A stretch of DNA of 64,000 bases from Neomegalonema sp. (GTDB lineage: Bacteria; Pseudomonadota; Alphaproteobacteria; Rhodobacterales; Rhodobacteraceae): NCBI GenBank assembly GCA_022760355.1, contig JALEGB010000089.1:1-64000 (forward strand). Reading direction: 5' to 3'. Both the position numbers and the translations under genes were made by a program. Of the stretch, positions 1-8,010 are shown one piece after another; position 1 is the stretch's first letter, and every line of letters begins with the position of its first letter. Below the pieces are notes generated by a model. That model was not told the origin of the DNA. It saw nothing but the letters and a program-made list of their open reading frames with translations, and did not search any database.

Positions 1-1
1 G

Positions 2-88
2 TCGATATCGAGGCTTGACGGTGAGCCACACCGCCTGCGCCTCGATATTCTAGCCGACAAGCCCCTAAACCGGGCTGACGGCGTCTGA
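2..88 (+). CDS. C-terminal end of an unidentified protein (partial)
   Basis: An open frame enters from the left window edge and ends at a TGA at 86-88. The 28 visible residues end in ...DILADKPLNRADGV. Third codon positions are mostly G or C, as in the neighbouring genes, which is why I take it as coding. It converges on the EAL-CBS-GGDEF gene that ends at 239. The start and most of the protein lie outside the window, and no family can be named from this fragment. The same bases can form hairpins (5-14 with 39-48; 53-56 with 79-82), so an RNA function is a less likely alternative. Confidence 0.4.
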   Translation, partial: SISRLDGEPHRLRLDILADKPLNRADGV

Positions 89-238
89 TGAAGGGGGTTC
101 GACCCTAGCTCCAGCACTGGAAAAAGCCCGCGCGGCTGGTGGATTTGACGCCATGGCGCATGTTCATCAGCTGCGCGGATCGGCAGCTTCGCGAAAGCTT
201 ATGTGACGCTCTCGGCGAAGCGAGGCTTCTCTGTATGC

Positions 239-2113
239 TTAAGCCTCACGAAACTCCGAGAGCACTTTGACGTCCTGAAAAGTCTCGCCGTCCTCAAAGA
301 GGCGCTCCCGGCGAATAACCTGGGCGACAAAATTATCTTTGCGGCTTTTGGCGATCTTTTTGAGACGCGCCATCCGTACGGTAAGATCTTCCTCGGTCGG
401 AGCCACGCCGGCCTCAAAGTGAAGTAGAGCCGCGCTGACCTGTAGCAGTGGCGCACGCAGAGCCTCTCCATCTCGTGACACAGTCTCAATATAGCCATTT
501 TGTCGCTCGTCGCTGTTGTAGAAACTCTCCGCCCCCAACGCGAAGCGCTCCGTCAAATCGCGCACAAACCGAACCGCCGTTTCCGGCGGCATAGATCGGC
601 AGCCCAGAAAAAAGTCATCGCCACCGATATGGCCAATCGTCATATTGTTGCTACGGCAAGACTTTCTCAGCAATGAGGCAAACATCAATATTGCCCGATC
701 ACCAATTCTAAAACCAAAATAGTCATTAAACGGCTTAAAGTGATCAAAGTCAAAATACACCAAAGTTGATGAAACATCAACAGAGGCACGAGCATGATCA
801 AGAAATGCGTTAACTCGGCGATTGCCCGGCAGGCGCGTCAGCGGATTTTCATCACGAGCCTGTTGAATTCTACGAGAATTGGCTACCGATAGCAGCGATA
901 TTGTTGTTATAAATCCGTAGTAGTAGCCATTTTTAGTTAGAACAAGACCAGAAGATCCGTCGCCTTCTCCTGCGCAATAGGCGATCATTTTATCAACATC
1001 GACATCAACTTCTAAATGATGACAAGGCTTAAAAAAGTTATTGACGGTCAGACCTACGGCGTCGTTTCGCAGTAAGCTCAGGCCGTAAGGCGACGCCAGG
1101 AAGCTTCGCAACTCCTCAAAATGGATCTGACCGATAGGTCGCTTATCCGCATCGACGATTGGGATGATGTTCGGCGCGTTCGGATCCGCCAGCCGCGCAA
1201 TTGCTTGCGACATGGGCGATCCACACACCAAAGCAGGTATTGGCGTCAGCGCCGCTTCAATCTCCGATCGGTCATCGTCGCGCCGCAGCAGCTGATCAGC
1301 ACGTTGCGGCGGCACTGACGCTTTCGGCGATATATCGTCAAACACCGTCGTCGGGCGGCCAATTAGAAACCCCTGCGCATAGTCACAACCGATGTCGCGA
1401 CAAGCAAAGTAATCGGCTTCGTTCTCGACCCCTTCAATAATGACCTTGGCGCCCAGCATATGCGCCAACTCGACCAGGGTCGCCACAAAGAATCTCAGAC
1501 GCGCATCGCCGCCAACGCCATCAACGAAATAGCGGTCAATCTTAACATAGTCGAAGCGATGCTGCGCCAACGCCTGAAGATCCGCAACGCCGACGCCAAC
1601 ATCATCGATGGCGATCACGAAGCCCGCGCTTCGAGCCTTTTCGATGAATTTCGACACCTCTGCATTCGCTGTGCGATCATGACGCTCCGATAGCTCAAGC
1701 GCTACGGAGGTCTCAGAAACGCCATGGCGCGCCAACATTGCACGCAGCTTTTCAACGAAGCCTTCAGGCCGATTGAGAATCCGCCCATCCACATTCAGGA
1801 ATAGCAAGCCGCTCCGGAGCAGGCTGCGCGATTTATAAGCTGCGATCGCTTTTTCGACCTGCAGCAATTCAATCTCATGCAACACATGCTGGCTCGAGGC
1901 ATAGTCTAAAACCGAATGCGCATCGCTGAACCCAAGCTCTTCCACGCCACGCATGAGAGCTTCGGTTGCAAACAGCCTCTGATCGTGCAGCGAGTAGATC
2001 GGCTGCAAGGAAGCCGTCAACACCTCTTCGGCACGCACGAGAAAGCGCGCATCAGGCGCCCTGTCCCGCGGCGGCGTCAGTTTGTGATTGAGCTGCCCTG
2101 ACACGCCCGCCAC
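239..2113 (-). CDS. EAL-CBS-GGDEF protein (cyclic-di-GMP turnover)
   Basis: This 624-residue protein has an N-terminal EAL phosphodiesterase domain (about 30-260), a middle region resembling a CBS pair (about 290-410) and a C-terminal GGDEF domain (about 420-600). The EAL domain keeps the residues expected for metal binding and catalysis: E51 of EAL, N107, E140, the D170-D171 pair, K191, E228 and Q247. The GGDEF signature is GGDDF at 497-501, and an NPLTRLPG-type motif opens that domain near 424. I see no membrane helix, so it is probably cytosolic. I infer c-di-GMP hydrolysis, with the GGDEF and CBS parts active or regulatory. It is transcribed alone, divergent from alaS. The family call is solid; the direction of the net reaction is not. 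Confidence 0.88.
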   Translation of the reverse strand: MAGVSGQLNHKLTPPRDRAPDARFLVRAEEVLTASLQPIYSLHDQRLFATEALMRGVEELGFSDAHSVLDYASSQHVLHEIELLQVEKAIAAYKSRSLLRSGLLFLNVDGRILNRPEGFVEKLRAMLARHGVSETSVALELSERHDRTANAEVSKFIEKARSAGFVIAIDDVGVGVADLQALAQHRFDYVKIDRYFVDGVGGDARLRFFVATLVELAHMLGAKVIIEGVENEADYFACRDIGCDYAQGFLIGRPTTVFDDISPKASVPPQRADQLLRRDDDRSEIEAALTPIPALVCGSPMSQAIARLADPNAPNIIPIVDADKRPIGQIHFEELRSFLASPYGLSLLRNDAVGLTVNNFFKPCHHLEVDVDVDKMIAYCAGEGDGSSGLVLTKNGYYYGFITTISLLSVANSRRIQQARDENPLTRLPGNRRVNAFLDHARASVDVSSTLVYFDFDHFKPFNDYFGFRIGDRAILMFASLLRKSCRSNNMTIGHIGGDDFFLGCRSMPPETAVRFVRDLTERFALGAESFYNSDERQNGYIETVSRDGEALRAPLLQVSAALLHFEAGVAPTEEDLTVRMARLKKIAKSRKDNFVAQVIRRERLFEDGETFQDVKVLSEFREA

Positions 2114-2126
2114 TAAGCATACCCCT

Positions 2127-2146
2127 CGAGGTCAAAAAACACCTCG
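2127..2146. promoter_or_regulatory. Inverted repeat CGAGGT-N8-ACCTCG upstream of the EAL-CBS-GGDEF gene
   Basis: Perfect 6-bp arms (2127-2132 and 2141-2146) flank an A-rich spacer. The site lies 14 bp before the start codon of the minus-strand gene, so it could be an operator or a short 5' leader hairpin. Arms this short may arise by chance in an intergenic region of this length. Confidence 0.3.
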
Positions 2147-2310
2147 TTGACGCTACTCCGGCTTAGTTCCTATTCGGCTAATAGAAGCGGAAACGGCAGC
2201 CGCGTCGCATCGACATGGCGCTTCGGTTCGGCTGGACAGTAACTTCGCCGCCCGCTAGATCAGCGGTGGATACAGAGCGGCTTACGCGTTCGCGCGCGTA
2301 TATCGAGATC

Positions 2311-2341
2311 TTGACATATTGGCGCGCCAAGCGACTAGATG
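2311..2341 (+). promoter_or_regulatory. Candidate alaS promoter with a 12-bp palindrome in its spacer
   Basis: A perfect -35-like TTGACA lies at 2311-2316, with a weak -10 (TAGATG, 2336-2341) 19 bp further on. The spacer contains the perfect palindrome TTGGCGCGCCAA at 2319-2330, a possible repressor site. The rest of the 317-bp gap between the EAL-CBS-GGDEF gene and alaS shows nothing else I can name. The call rests on sequence match only, and the -10 is poor. Confidence 0.3.
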
Positions 2342-2430
2342 CGGGGCGCTCGCGGCTATGTCCACCGCCCGCGCAACATGACGACGCCCTCCGCGCATAG
2401 TGCGGCGGCGATGTGAGGAGACTAAGGCTT

Positions 2431-5133
2431 ATGGCGAGCCTCAATGATATTCGAGCGACCTTCCTCGACTTCTTTGAGAAAAACGATCACGAGATCGTCC
2501 CTTCCTCTTCACTGGTGCCGCGCAATGATCCGACGCTGCTGTTCACCAATGCCGGAATGGTTCAATTTAAAAATGTGTTCACCGGTGTTGAAACACGCCC
2601 TTATCAACGTGCGACAACTAGTCAGAAAGTCGTTCGAGCGGGCGGCAAGCACAATGATTTGGACAATGTCGGCTATACGGCGCGACATCACACCTTCTTT
2701 GAAATGCTCGGCAACTTTTCGTTTGGCGACTATTTTAAGGAACAAGCGATTCCGCTGGCTTGGGACCTGATCACTAAGGAGTACGGACTGCCTGCAGACA
2801 AGCTGCTCGTCACCGTCTACCATGAAGACGAGGATGCGGCGGCGATCTGGAAAAAGGTGGCGGGCCTGCCGGATGAGCGGATCATCCGCATCGCAACATC
2901 TGACAATTTTTGGTCAATGGGCGCGACAGGACCATGCGGCCCATGCTCAGAGATCTTTTTCGATCACGGACCACACATCCCTGGCGGCCCCCCAGGCAGC
3001 CCGGATGAAGATGGCGACCGGTTCATCGAAATCTGGAACCTCGTCTTCATGCAGTATGAACAGTATGATGACGGCCGCCGCGAGAACCTGCCGAAACCAT
3101 CGATTGACACCGGCATGGGCCTCGAACGCGTCGGCGCCGTGCTTCAGGGCAAGCATGACAACTACGACACCGATCTGATGCGCGCGCTGATTGAGGCCGC
3201 CGCTGGCGCCGCCGGCACGGATCCGGATGGCCCCGGCAAAACACATCACCGCGTGATCGCGGACCATTTGCGTTCGAGCGCTTTTCTGATCGCTGACGGG
3301 GTGATGCCCTCGAACGAAGGTCGCGGCTATGTCCTGCGGCGGATTATGCGCCGGGCGATGCGGCATGCGCACTTGCTGGGCGCCGAAGAGCCGCTGATGT
3401 GGAAGCTGACCAAATCACTGGTCGCGCAGATGGGGCAGGCCTTCCCTGAGCTGGGGCGGGCTCAAGGCTTGATCGAAGAAACGCTGCGGCTGGAAGAAAC
3501 CCGCTTCCGCAAAACGCTTGATCGCGGCCTTAAGCTGCTGGAGGACGAGCTTGGCAAAATCGGCGACGGTCAACCTCTGCCAGGCGACGCCGCCTTCAAA
3601 CTATACGATACATACGGCTTCCCGCTGGATCTGACCCAGGATGCGCTGCGTGAAAAGGGCCGCAGCGTGGATGTGGCGGGCTTTGAAGGCGCGATGAACG
3701 AGCAAAAAGCGCGCGCCCGCGCCGCATGGAGCGGGTCGGGCGAGGCCGGCGAGAGCCCGATCTGGTTCGACTTGCGGGAAGAACATGGGCCGACCGAATT
3801 TCTCGGCTATGACACGCTTGCCGCCGAGGGCCGCATCTTGGCGCTTGTCGTCGATGGAAAAGCGCGCAAGCGATTGAAAAAAGGCGAAAAAGGCGGACTC
3901 GTCGCGAACCAGACTCCGTTCTACGCCGAATCCGGCGGCCAGCAGGCGGATCATGGCGCGCTCAAGACCGACAAAGGCGAAGCAACAATCACCGACGTGC
4001 GCAAACTCGCGGACGGCGTGTTTGTCCACATGATTGAAGTGACCAAGGGCGAAGTCCGCGTCGAACAATCCGCCGATTTCGCAGTGGCCCCAGGCCGCCG
4101 CAATCGAATCCGCGCCAATCACTCTGCGACCCACCTGCTGCATGAAGCCTTGCGCCGCGCGCTCGGCGACCATGTTGCGCAGCGCGGCTCGATGGTGGCG
4201 GCGGATCGCCTTCGCTTCGACTTTGCGCATGGCGCGGCGCCGAACGAAGATGAGCTGCGCACGGTCGAAACCGAGGTGAATGATTATATCCGCCAAAATG
4301 GCGAGGTGACCACGCGGGTCATGACGCCGGATGAAGCACAGGAGCTCGGCGCGCGCGCTCTGTTCGGCGAAAAATATGGCGACGAAGTGCGTGTCGTCGC
4401 GATGGGACAACGCATCGGCGACGCGATCAACGACGCGACTGCGCCGAAGGGCGGCGTCTACTCGCTCGAGCTTTGCGGCGGCACCCATGTGACGCGTACG
4501 GGCGAAATCGGTTTGCTCAAGATTGTGAACGAAAGCGCCTCCTCGGCGGGCGTGCGCCGGGTCGAGGCGGTGACCGGCGCGGACGCGTTCGACTATCTCG
4601 AAACACAGGATAAACGCCTGCGCAGCGTGGCTGGAACCCTGAAGGCGGCGCCGGAAGAGGCGCTGGCGCGGGTCGAAGGGCTCCTGGAAGAACGTCGTCA
4701 GCTACAAGGGCAGGTCGCAGATCTGCGGAAAAAGCTGGCGATGGCGGAAATGGGCGGCGGCGAGAGCGGCGGCGCCGCGGCCAAGGAGGTTCATGGCGTC
4801 AAGTTCTTCGCCCAAGCCTTGACTGACGTCTCGCCCAAGGATCTGCGCGGCCTGATCGACGAACATAAAAAGAGGCTTGGTTCGGGTGTTGTGCTGCTGA
4901 TTGCCGATGCGGGGGGCAAAGCCGCCGCGGCGGCGGGCGTCACAGAAGATCTAACGGCCAAGATCTCGGCAGTGGACGTGGTCCGCGCCGCAGCTGAGGC
5001 GCTCGGCGGCAAAGGCGGCGGCGGCCGCCCTGATATGGCTCAGGCCGGCGGCGCAGATCCGTCAAAGTCGGGCGAGGCCATCACCGCGGCGGAGAAGGCG
5101 TTGGCCGACACGCTGACGGGCGCGACCGCCTAA
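2431..5133 (+). CDS. alaS: Alanine--tRNA ligase
   Basis: AlaRS charges tRNA(Ala) with alanine in the cytosol and edits mischarged Ser and Gly. The 900-residue protein has the usual order: class II catalytic core from residue 1 (FTNAGM and the GPCGPCSE region), editing domain with the zinc ligands H564/H568 (HSATH) and C682/H686 (CGGTH), and a C-terminal DHHA1/C-Ala domain rich in Ala and Gly. Length is slightly above the usual 870-880. I chose ATG 2431 over the in-frame GTG at 2413 because AGGAG (2416-2420) lies 10 bases before it and the homologous N-terminus [11 protein letters not shown] begins there. glnE follows after 4 bases, so the two are probably cotranscribed. Confidence 0.97.
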   Translation: MASLNDIRATFLDFFEKNDHEIVPSSSLVPRNDPTLLFTNAGMVQFKNVFTGVETRPYQRATTSQKVVRAGGKHNDLDNVGYTARHHTFFEMLGNFSFGDYFKEQAIPLAWDLITKEYGLPADKLLVTVYHEDEDAAAIWKKVAGLPDERIIRIATSDNFWSMGATGPCGPCSEIFFDHGPHIPGGPPGSPDEDGDRFIEIWNLVFMQYEQYDDGRRENLPKPSIDTGMGLERVGAVLQGKHDNYDTDLMRALIEAAAGAAGTDPDGPGKTHHRVIADHLRSSAFLIADGVMPSNEGRGYVLRRIMRRAMRHAHLLGAEEPLMWKLTKSLVAQMGQAFPELGRAQGLIEETLRLEETRFRKTLDRGLKLLEDELGKIGDGQPLPGDAAFKLYDTYGFPLDLTQDALREKGRSVDVAGFEGAMNEQKARARAAWSGSGEAGESPIWFDLREEHGPTEFLGYDTLAAEGRILALVVDGKARKRLKKGEKGGLVANQTPFYAESGGQQADHGALKTDKGEATITDVRKLADGVFVHMIEVTKGEVRVEQSADFAVAPGRRNRIRANHSATHLLHEALRRALGDHVAQRGSMVAADRLRFDFAHGAAPNEDELRTVETEVNDYIRQNGEVTTRVMTPDEAQELGARALFGEKYGDEVRVVAMGQRIGDAINDATAPKGGVYSLELCGGTHVTRTGEIGLLKIVNESASSAGVRRVEAVTGADAFDYLETQDKRLRSVAGTLKAAPEEALARVEGLLEERRQLQGQVADLRKKLAMAEMGGGESGGAAAKEVHGVKFFAQALTDVSPKDLRGLIDEHKKRLGSGVVLLIADAGGKAAAAAGVTEDLTAKISAVDVVRAAAEALGGKGGGGRPDMAQAGGADPSKSGEAITAAEKALADTLTGATA

Positions 5134-5137
5134 AGCC

Positions 5138-7987
5138 ATGACGGATATCGCTTTGCAGGGCGCTACTTTCCAGGACGCTGTCGCCGCGACGCCGCCCGTA
5201 TATGACCAGCAGGCGGCGGATGATTGCCTTGAACGCTGCGCCCCGCCCACAGGGAACGCGCAAGCGCTTCTTGCCGGCGCAGCGGGCGGCGCGCCGTTTT
5301 TGCGCCGCACCGCAGAGCGCGAGGCCGAATGGCTCAACACAATCTGGGGCCGCCCCCTGGACGCGACGTGGTCCGAACTGCTGCGCGACACGAAAACCGC
5401 AGCGGCGGCGGATCTGCCGGAGCCCGAGGCGATGCGCATTTTGCGGGTCGCACGCCGGCGCGCCGCGCTGCTGATCGCCTTGGCCGATCTTGGGGCGGTC
5501 TGGGATCTCGATCAGACCACCACCGCCCTGACCGATTTCGCCGACGCTGCGCTGCAGGCCGCAATGGCGCGCCTGGTTGCACGCGAAGCCGCTACCGGGA
5601 AATTGCCGTCTTTATCGCCTGAGACGCCTGGTCTGTTCGCTTTGGCGATGGGCAAGATGGGCGCGCATGAGCTGAACTACTCGTCCGACATCGACCTGAT
5701 CCTGCTGTTTGACCCGGAGCGTCTGGCCCCAGAGGATCAGGGGACGGCCAAAGAACGTTTTCCGCGCTTGGCGCGCCAGCTTGTAAAGCTGCTCTCTGAA
5801 CTCACGGCGGACGGCTATGTCGCGCGCGTCGATCTGCGCCTGCGCCCAGATCCAGGCGCAACACCGGCCGTCCTTTCGACCGAAGCGGCCGAGCGCTACT
5901 ATGAGGCTATGGGACGGACGTGGGAGCGAGCGGCCCATATCAAAGCGAGAGTATCCGCAGGCGACGCGGCCTCGGGCGCCGCTTATCTGGAGGCGCTGTC
6001 GCCTTTCGTATGGCGCCGGCATCTGGATTTCGCGGCGATCGAGGAAACCGCCGGCATTTTGGCTAAAATTCGCGAGGTGGAGGGCGGCGCAGAGGTCATG
6101 CTGCGGGGGCATGACGTCAAGCTCGGCGCCGGGGGCATTCGCGAGATAGAATTTTTCGCCCAAACACAACAGCTTGTTCTTGGCGGCCGCGATCGCTCCC
6201 TGCGCGCGCCCCGCACCCGCGACGCGCTCAAAGCGCTGGTGGCGGCAGGGCGGCTGGAGGAGGAGACGCGACAGAAGCTCGACGCCGCTTATGATCACCT
6301 CCGGCGGTTAGAGCATCGGCTGCAGATGATTGAGGATCGGCAGACCCATCGTGCGCCAGAAGACGACGCCGAATGCGAGCGTGTCGCAGCGCTGATGGGC
6401 GCGCCCGACTTTGCAACGCTGGAAGCCGAGACATTGGCGCATATGAACCAGGTGCGCGCCTCCAGCGCTTGGTTTGATCCGCGCCCGGCCGGCGGGGCTA
6501 CTCGTCTTAGCCTTGAACCCGCATTGCGGGCGCTGCCGGATCCGGAGGCCGCCACGCGCCTCGTCGAAAGCTGGCAAAGCGGCCATTACCGCGCGCTGCG
6601 CTCAGAAAAGGCCCGCGCGAAGCTGGAGCGTCTCACGCCCGAACTCTTAAGCCGGATGGCCGCGGCCAGCGATCCGATGGGCGCGCTGATGCGGTTCGAT
6701 CGGTTTATCCAGGGCCTGCCGGCCGGCGTGCAGCTGTTTTCGCTGTTCGAAGAAACGCCAGCGTTGCTCGATCTGATCACCGAAGTCGCCGCCGTCGCCC
6801 CACGCTTGGCGGAAACGTTAGCGCGACGCACAGCTGTATTCGACGCTGTCCTGGATCCAGACTTTTTCGATCCGCCGCCAGCGGAGACACGGCTTGCGAC
6901 GGAGCTTGAGGCCGTGCTGGCCCCCCTGGACGATTACGAACACTGCTTGGACGCGACCCGGCGTTGGGCGGCGGAGCGGCGCTTTCAAACCGGCGTCGGG
7001 CTGTTGCGCGGCGTGATCGAGCCAACCGTCGCAGCCGCGGCCTATTCAGACATCGCCAGCGTCTGCATCGCGGCGTTGGCCCCGCGCGTGGTCGACGACA
7101 TGCGCCGCCGCGCTGGCGGCCCGCCAGGGGACGGCGCCGCGGTGTTGGCGATGGGCAATCTGGGCTCGCGCGAAATGACCGCCAGCTCAGATGTTGATCT
7201 CATCGTCGTTTATGATGCGGATCACACCGCAGAATCTGACGGCCCGCGCCCCGTAGCGGCCCCGCAATATTATGCGCGTTTCACCCAAGCGCTGACCCTG
7301 GCCCTGACCGCCCCGACTTCCGAGGGCGCTCTGTATGAAGTGGATATGCGCCTGCGGCCCTCCGGCAAAGCCGGGCCGCTAGCGACGTCGCTGACGGCTT
7401 TTAAGCGCTATCAGCAAGAAGACGCCTGGGTGTGGGAGCATATGGCGTTGACCCGGTCTCGCGTCTTGGTCGGCTCAGATCGCTTGCGCGCTAGCCTGTC
7501 CGAGGCCGCCTGCGCCGCTCTCGCCAAGCCCCGAACCGCCGGGGAAGTGCTCACCGCTGCTGCTGAGATGCGTCAACGGTTGGATCAAGCGCATACGGCC
7601 GACCTCAACCGGCTTTGGGCCCTAAAACACGGCCATGGCGGGTTGATCGATGTTGAGTTCATCGCGCAGGCCGGCCAGCTCGCGGCTGGCGTCGCCGAGA
7701 TTGGCGTTTCGACAGCGGCGGGTCTGGCCAGGCTCGGCGACGCGAATTTTCTCACACGCGATGATGCGGATCAGCTGACAGAAGCGTACGGGCTGCTGTT
7801 CGCGCTCCATCAGATGCGCCGCGTCGCCATGGAGCCGCCCTTCGATGTTGAAGCGGCGGGACCTGGCGTCAAACGGATCTTGGCCCGCGCCGCAGGCGCC
7901 GATGATTTTAGCGCGATTGAACCACGGCTTGAGGCGGCGAAGAAAACCGTCCGCGCCGCCTTTGACGCCTATATCGGTCATCGGTAG
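5138..7987 (+). CDS. glnE: Bifunctional glutamine synthetase adenylyltransferase / adenylyl-removing enzyme
   Basis: GlnE adds AMP to glutamine synthetase when nitrogen is plentiful and removes it when nitrogen is scarce, under PII control. The 949-residue protein shows the two nucleotidyltransferase halves expected of the family. The first has NYSSDIDLILLFD near residues 180-192, and the second has SSDVDLIVVYD near 682-692. The paired aspartates of each motif bind metal. Length matches GlnE (about 940-990). It starts 4 bases after alaS and ends 23 bases before the convergent pepN. It fits functionally with ntrB/ntrC/ntrY/ntrX at 44-51 kb, although these are far apart. Confidence 0.95.
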   Translation: MTDIALQGATFQDAVAATPPVYDQQAADDCLERCAPPTGNAQALLAGAAGGAPFLRRTAEREAEWLNTIWGRPLDATWSELLRDTKTAAAADLPEPEAMRILRVARRRAALLIALADLGAVWDLDQTTTALTDFADAALQAAMARLVAREAATGKLPSLSPETPGLFALAMGKMGAHELNYSSDIDLILLFDPERLAPEDQGTAKERFPRLARQLVKLLSELTADGYVARVDLRLRPDPGATPAVLSTEAAERYYEAMGRTWERAAHIKARVSAGDAASGAAYLEALSPFVWRRHLDFAAIEETAGILAKIREVEGGAEVMLRGHDVKLGAGGIREIEFFAQTQQLVLGGRDRSLRAPRTRDALKALVAAGRLEEETRQKLDAAYDHLRRLEHRLQMIEDRQTHRAPEDDAECERVAALMGAPDFATLEAETLAHMNQVRASSAWFDPRPAGGATRLSLEPALRALPDPEAATRLVESWQSGHYRALRSEKARAKLERLTPELLSRMAAASDPMGALMRFDRFIQGLPAGVQLFSLFEETPALLDLITEVAAVAPRLAETLARRTAVFDAVLDPDFFDPPPAETRLATELEAVLAPLDDYEHCLDATRRWAAERRFQTGVGLLRGVIEPTVAAAAYSDIASVCIAALAPRVVDDMRRRAGGPPGDGAAVLAMGNLGSREMTASSDVDLIVVYDADHTAESDGPRPVAAPQYYARFTQALTLALTAPTSEGALYEVDMRLRPSGKAGPLATSLTAFKRYQQEDAWVWEHMALTRSRVLVGSDRLRASLSEAACAALAKPRTAGEVLTAAAEMRQRLDQAHTADLNRLWALKHGHGGLIDVEFIAQAGQLAAGVAEIGVSTAAGLARLGDANFLTRDDADQLTEAYGLLFALHQMRRVAMEPPFDVEAAGPGVKRILARAAGADDFSAIEPRLEAAKKTVRAAFDAYIGHR

Positions 7988-8010
7988 CGGGGCCGGACGG
8001 TTGTTCCTGT

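Noticed and set aside
5..48. A 10-bp perfect hairpin (5-14 with 39-48) as a structured RNA
   Set aside because: It lies inside a frame (2-88) with coding-like codon bias. Without the sequence to the left I cannot call an RNA gene.
85..175. A resemblance to the junction of a permuted two-piece tmRNA (GGTTCGAC at 97-103 area, GGATTTGAC at 141-149, and CTGATGAA 85-92 complementary to TTCATCAG 163-170)
   Set aside because: The T-stem cannot form around TTCGA, no 7-bp acceptor helix pairs the two parts, no tag-peptide frame follows before 239, and the left part overlaps a coding-like frame. A covariance-model search for alpha tmRNA would settle it.
3601..4488. A 295-codon open frame antisense to alaS
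   Set aside because: alaS is certain; the antisense frame mirrors its GC-rich codon structure and encodes no known domain.
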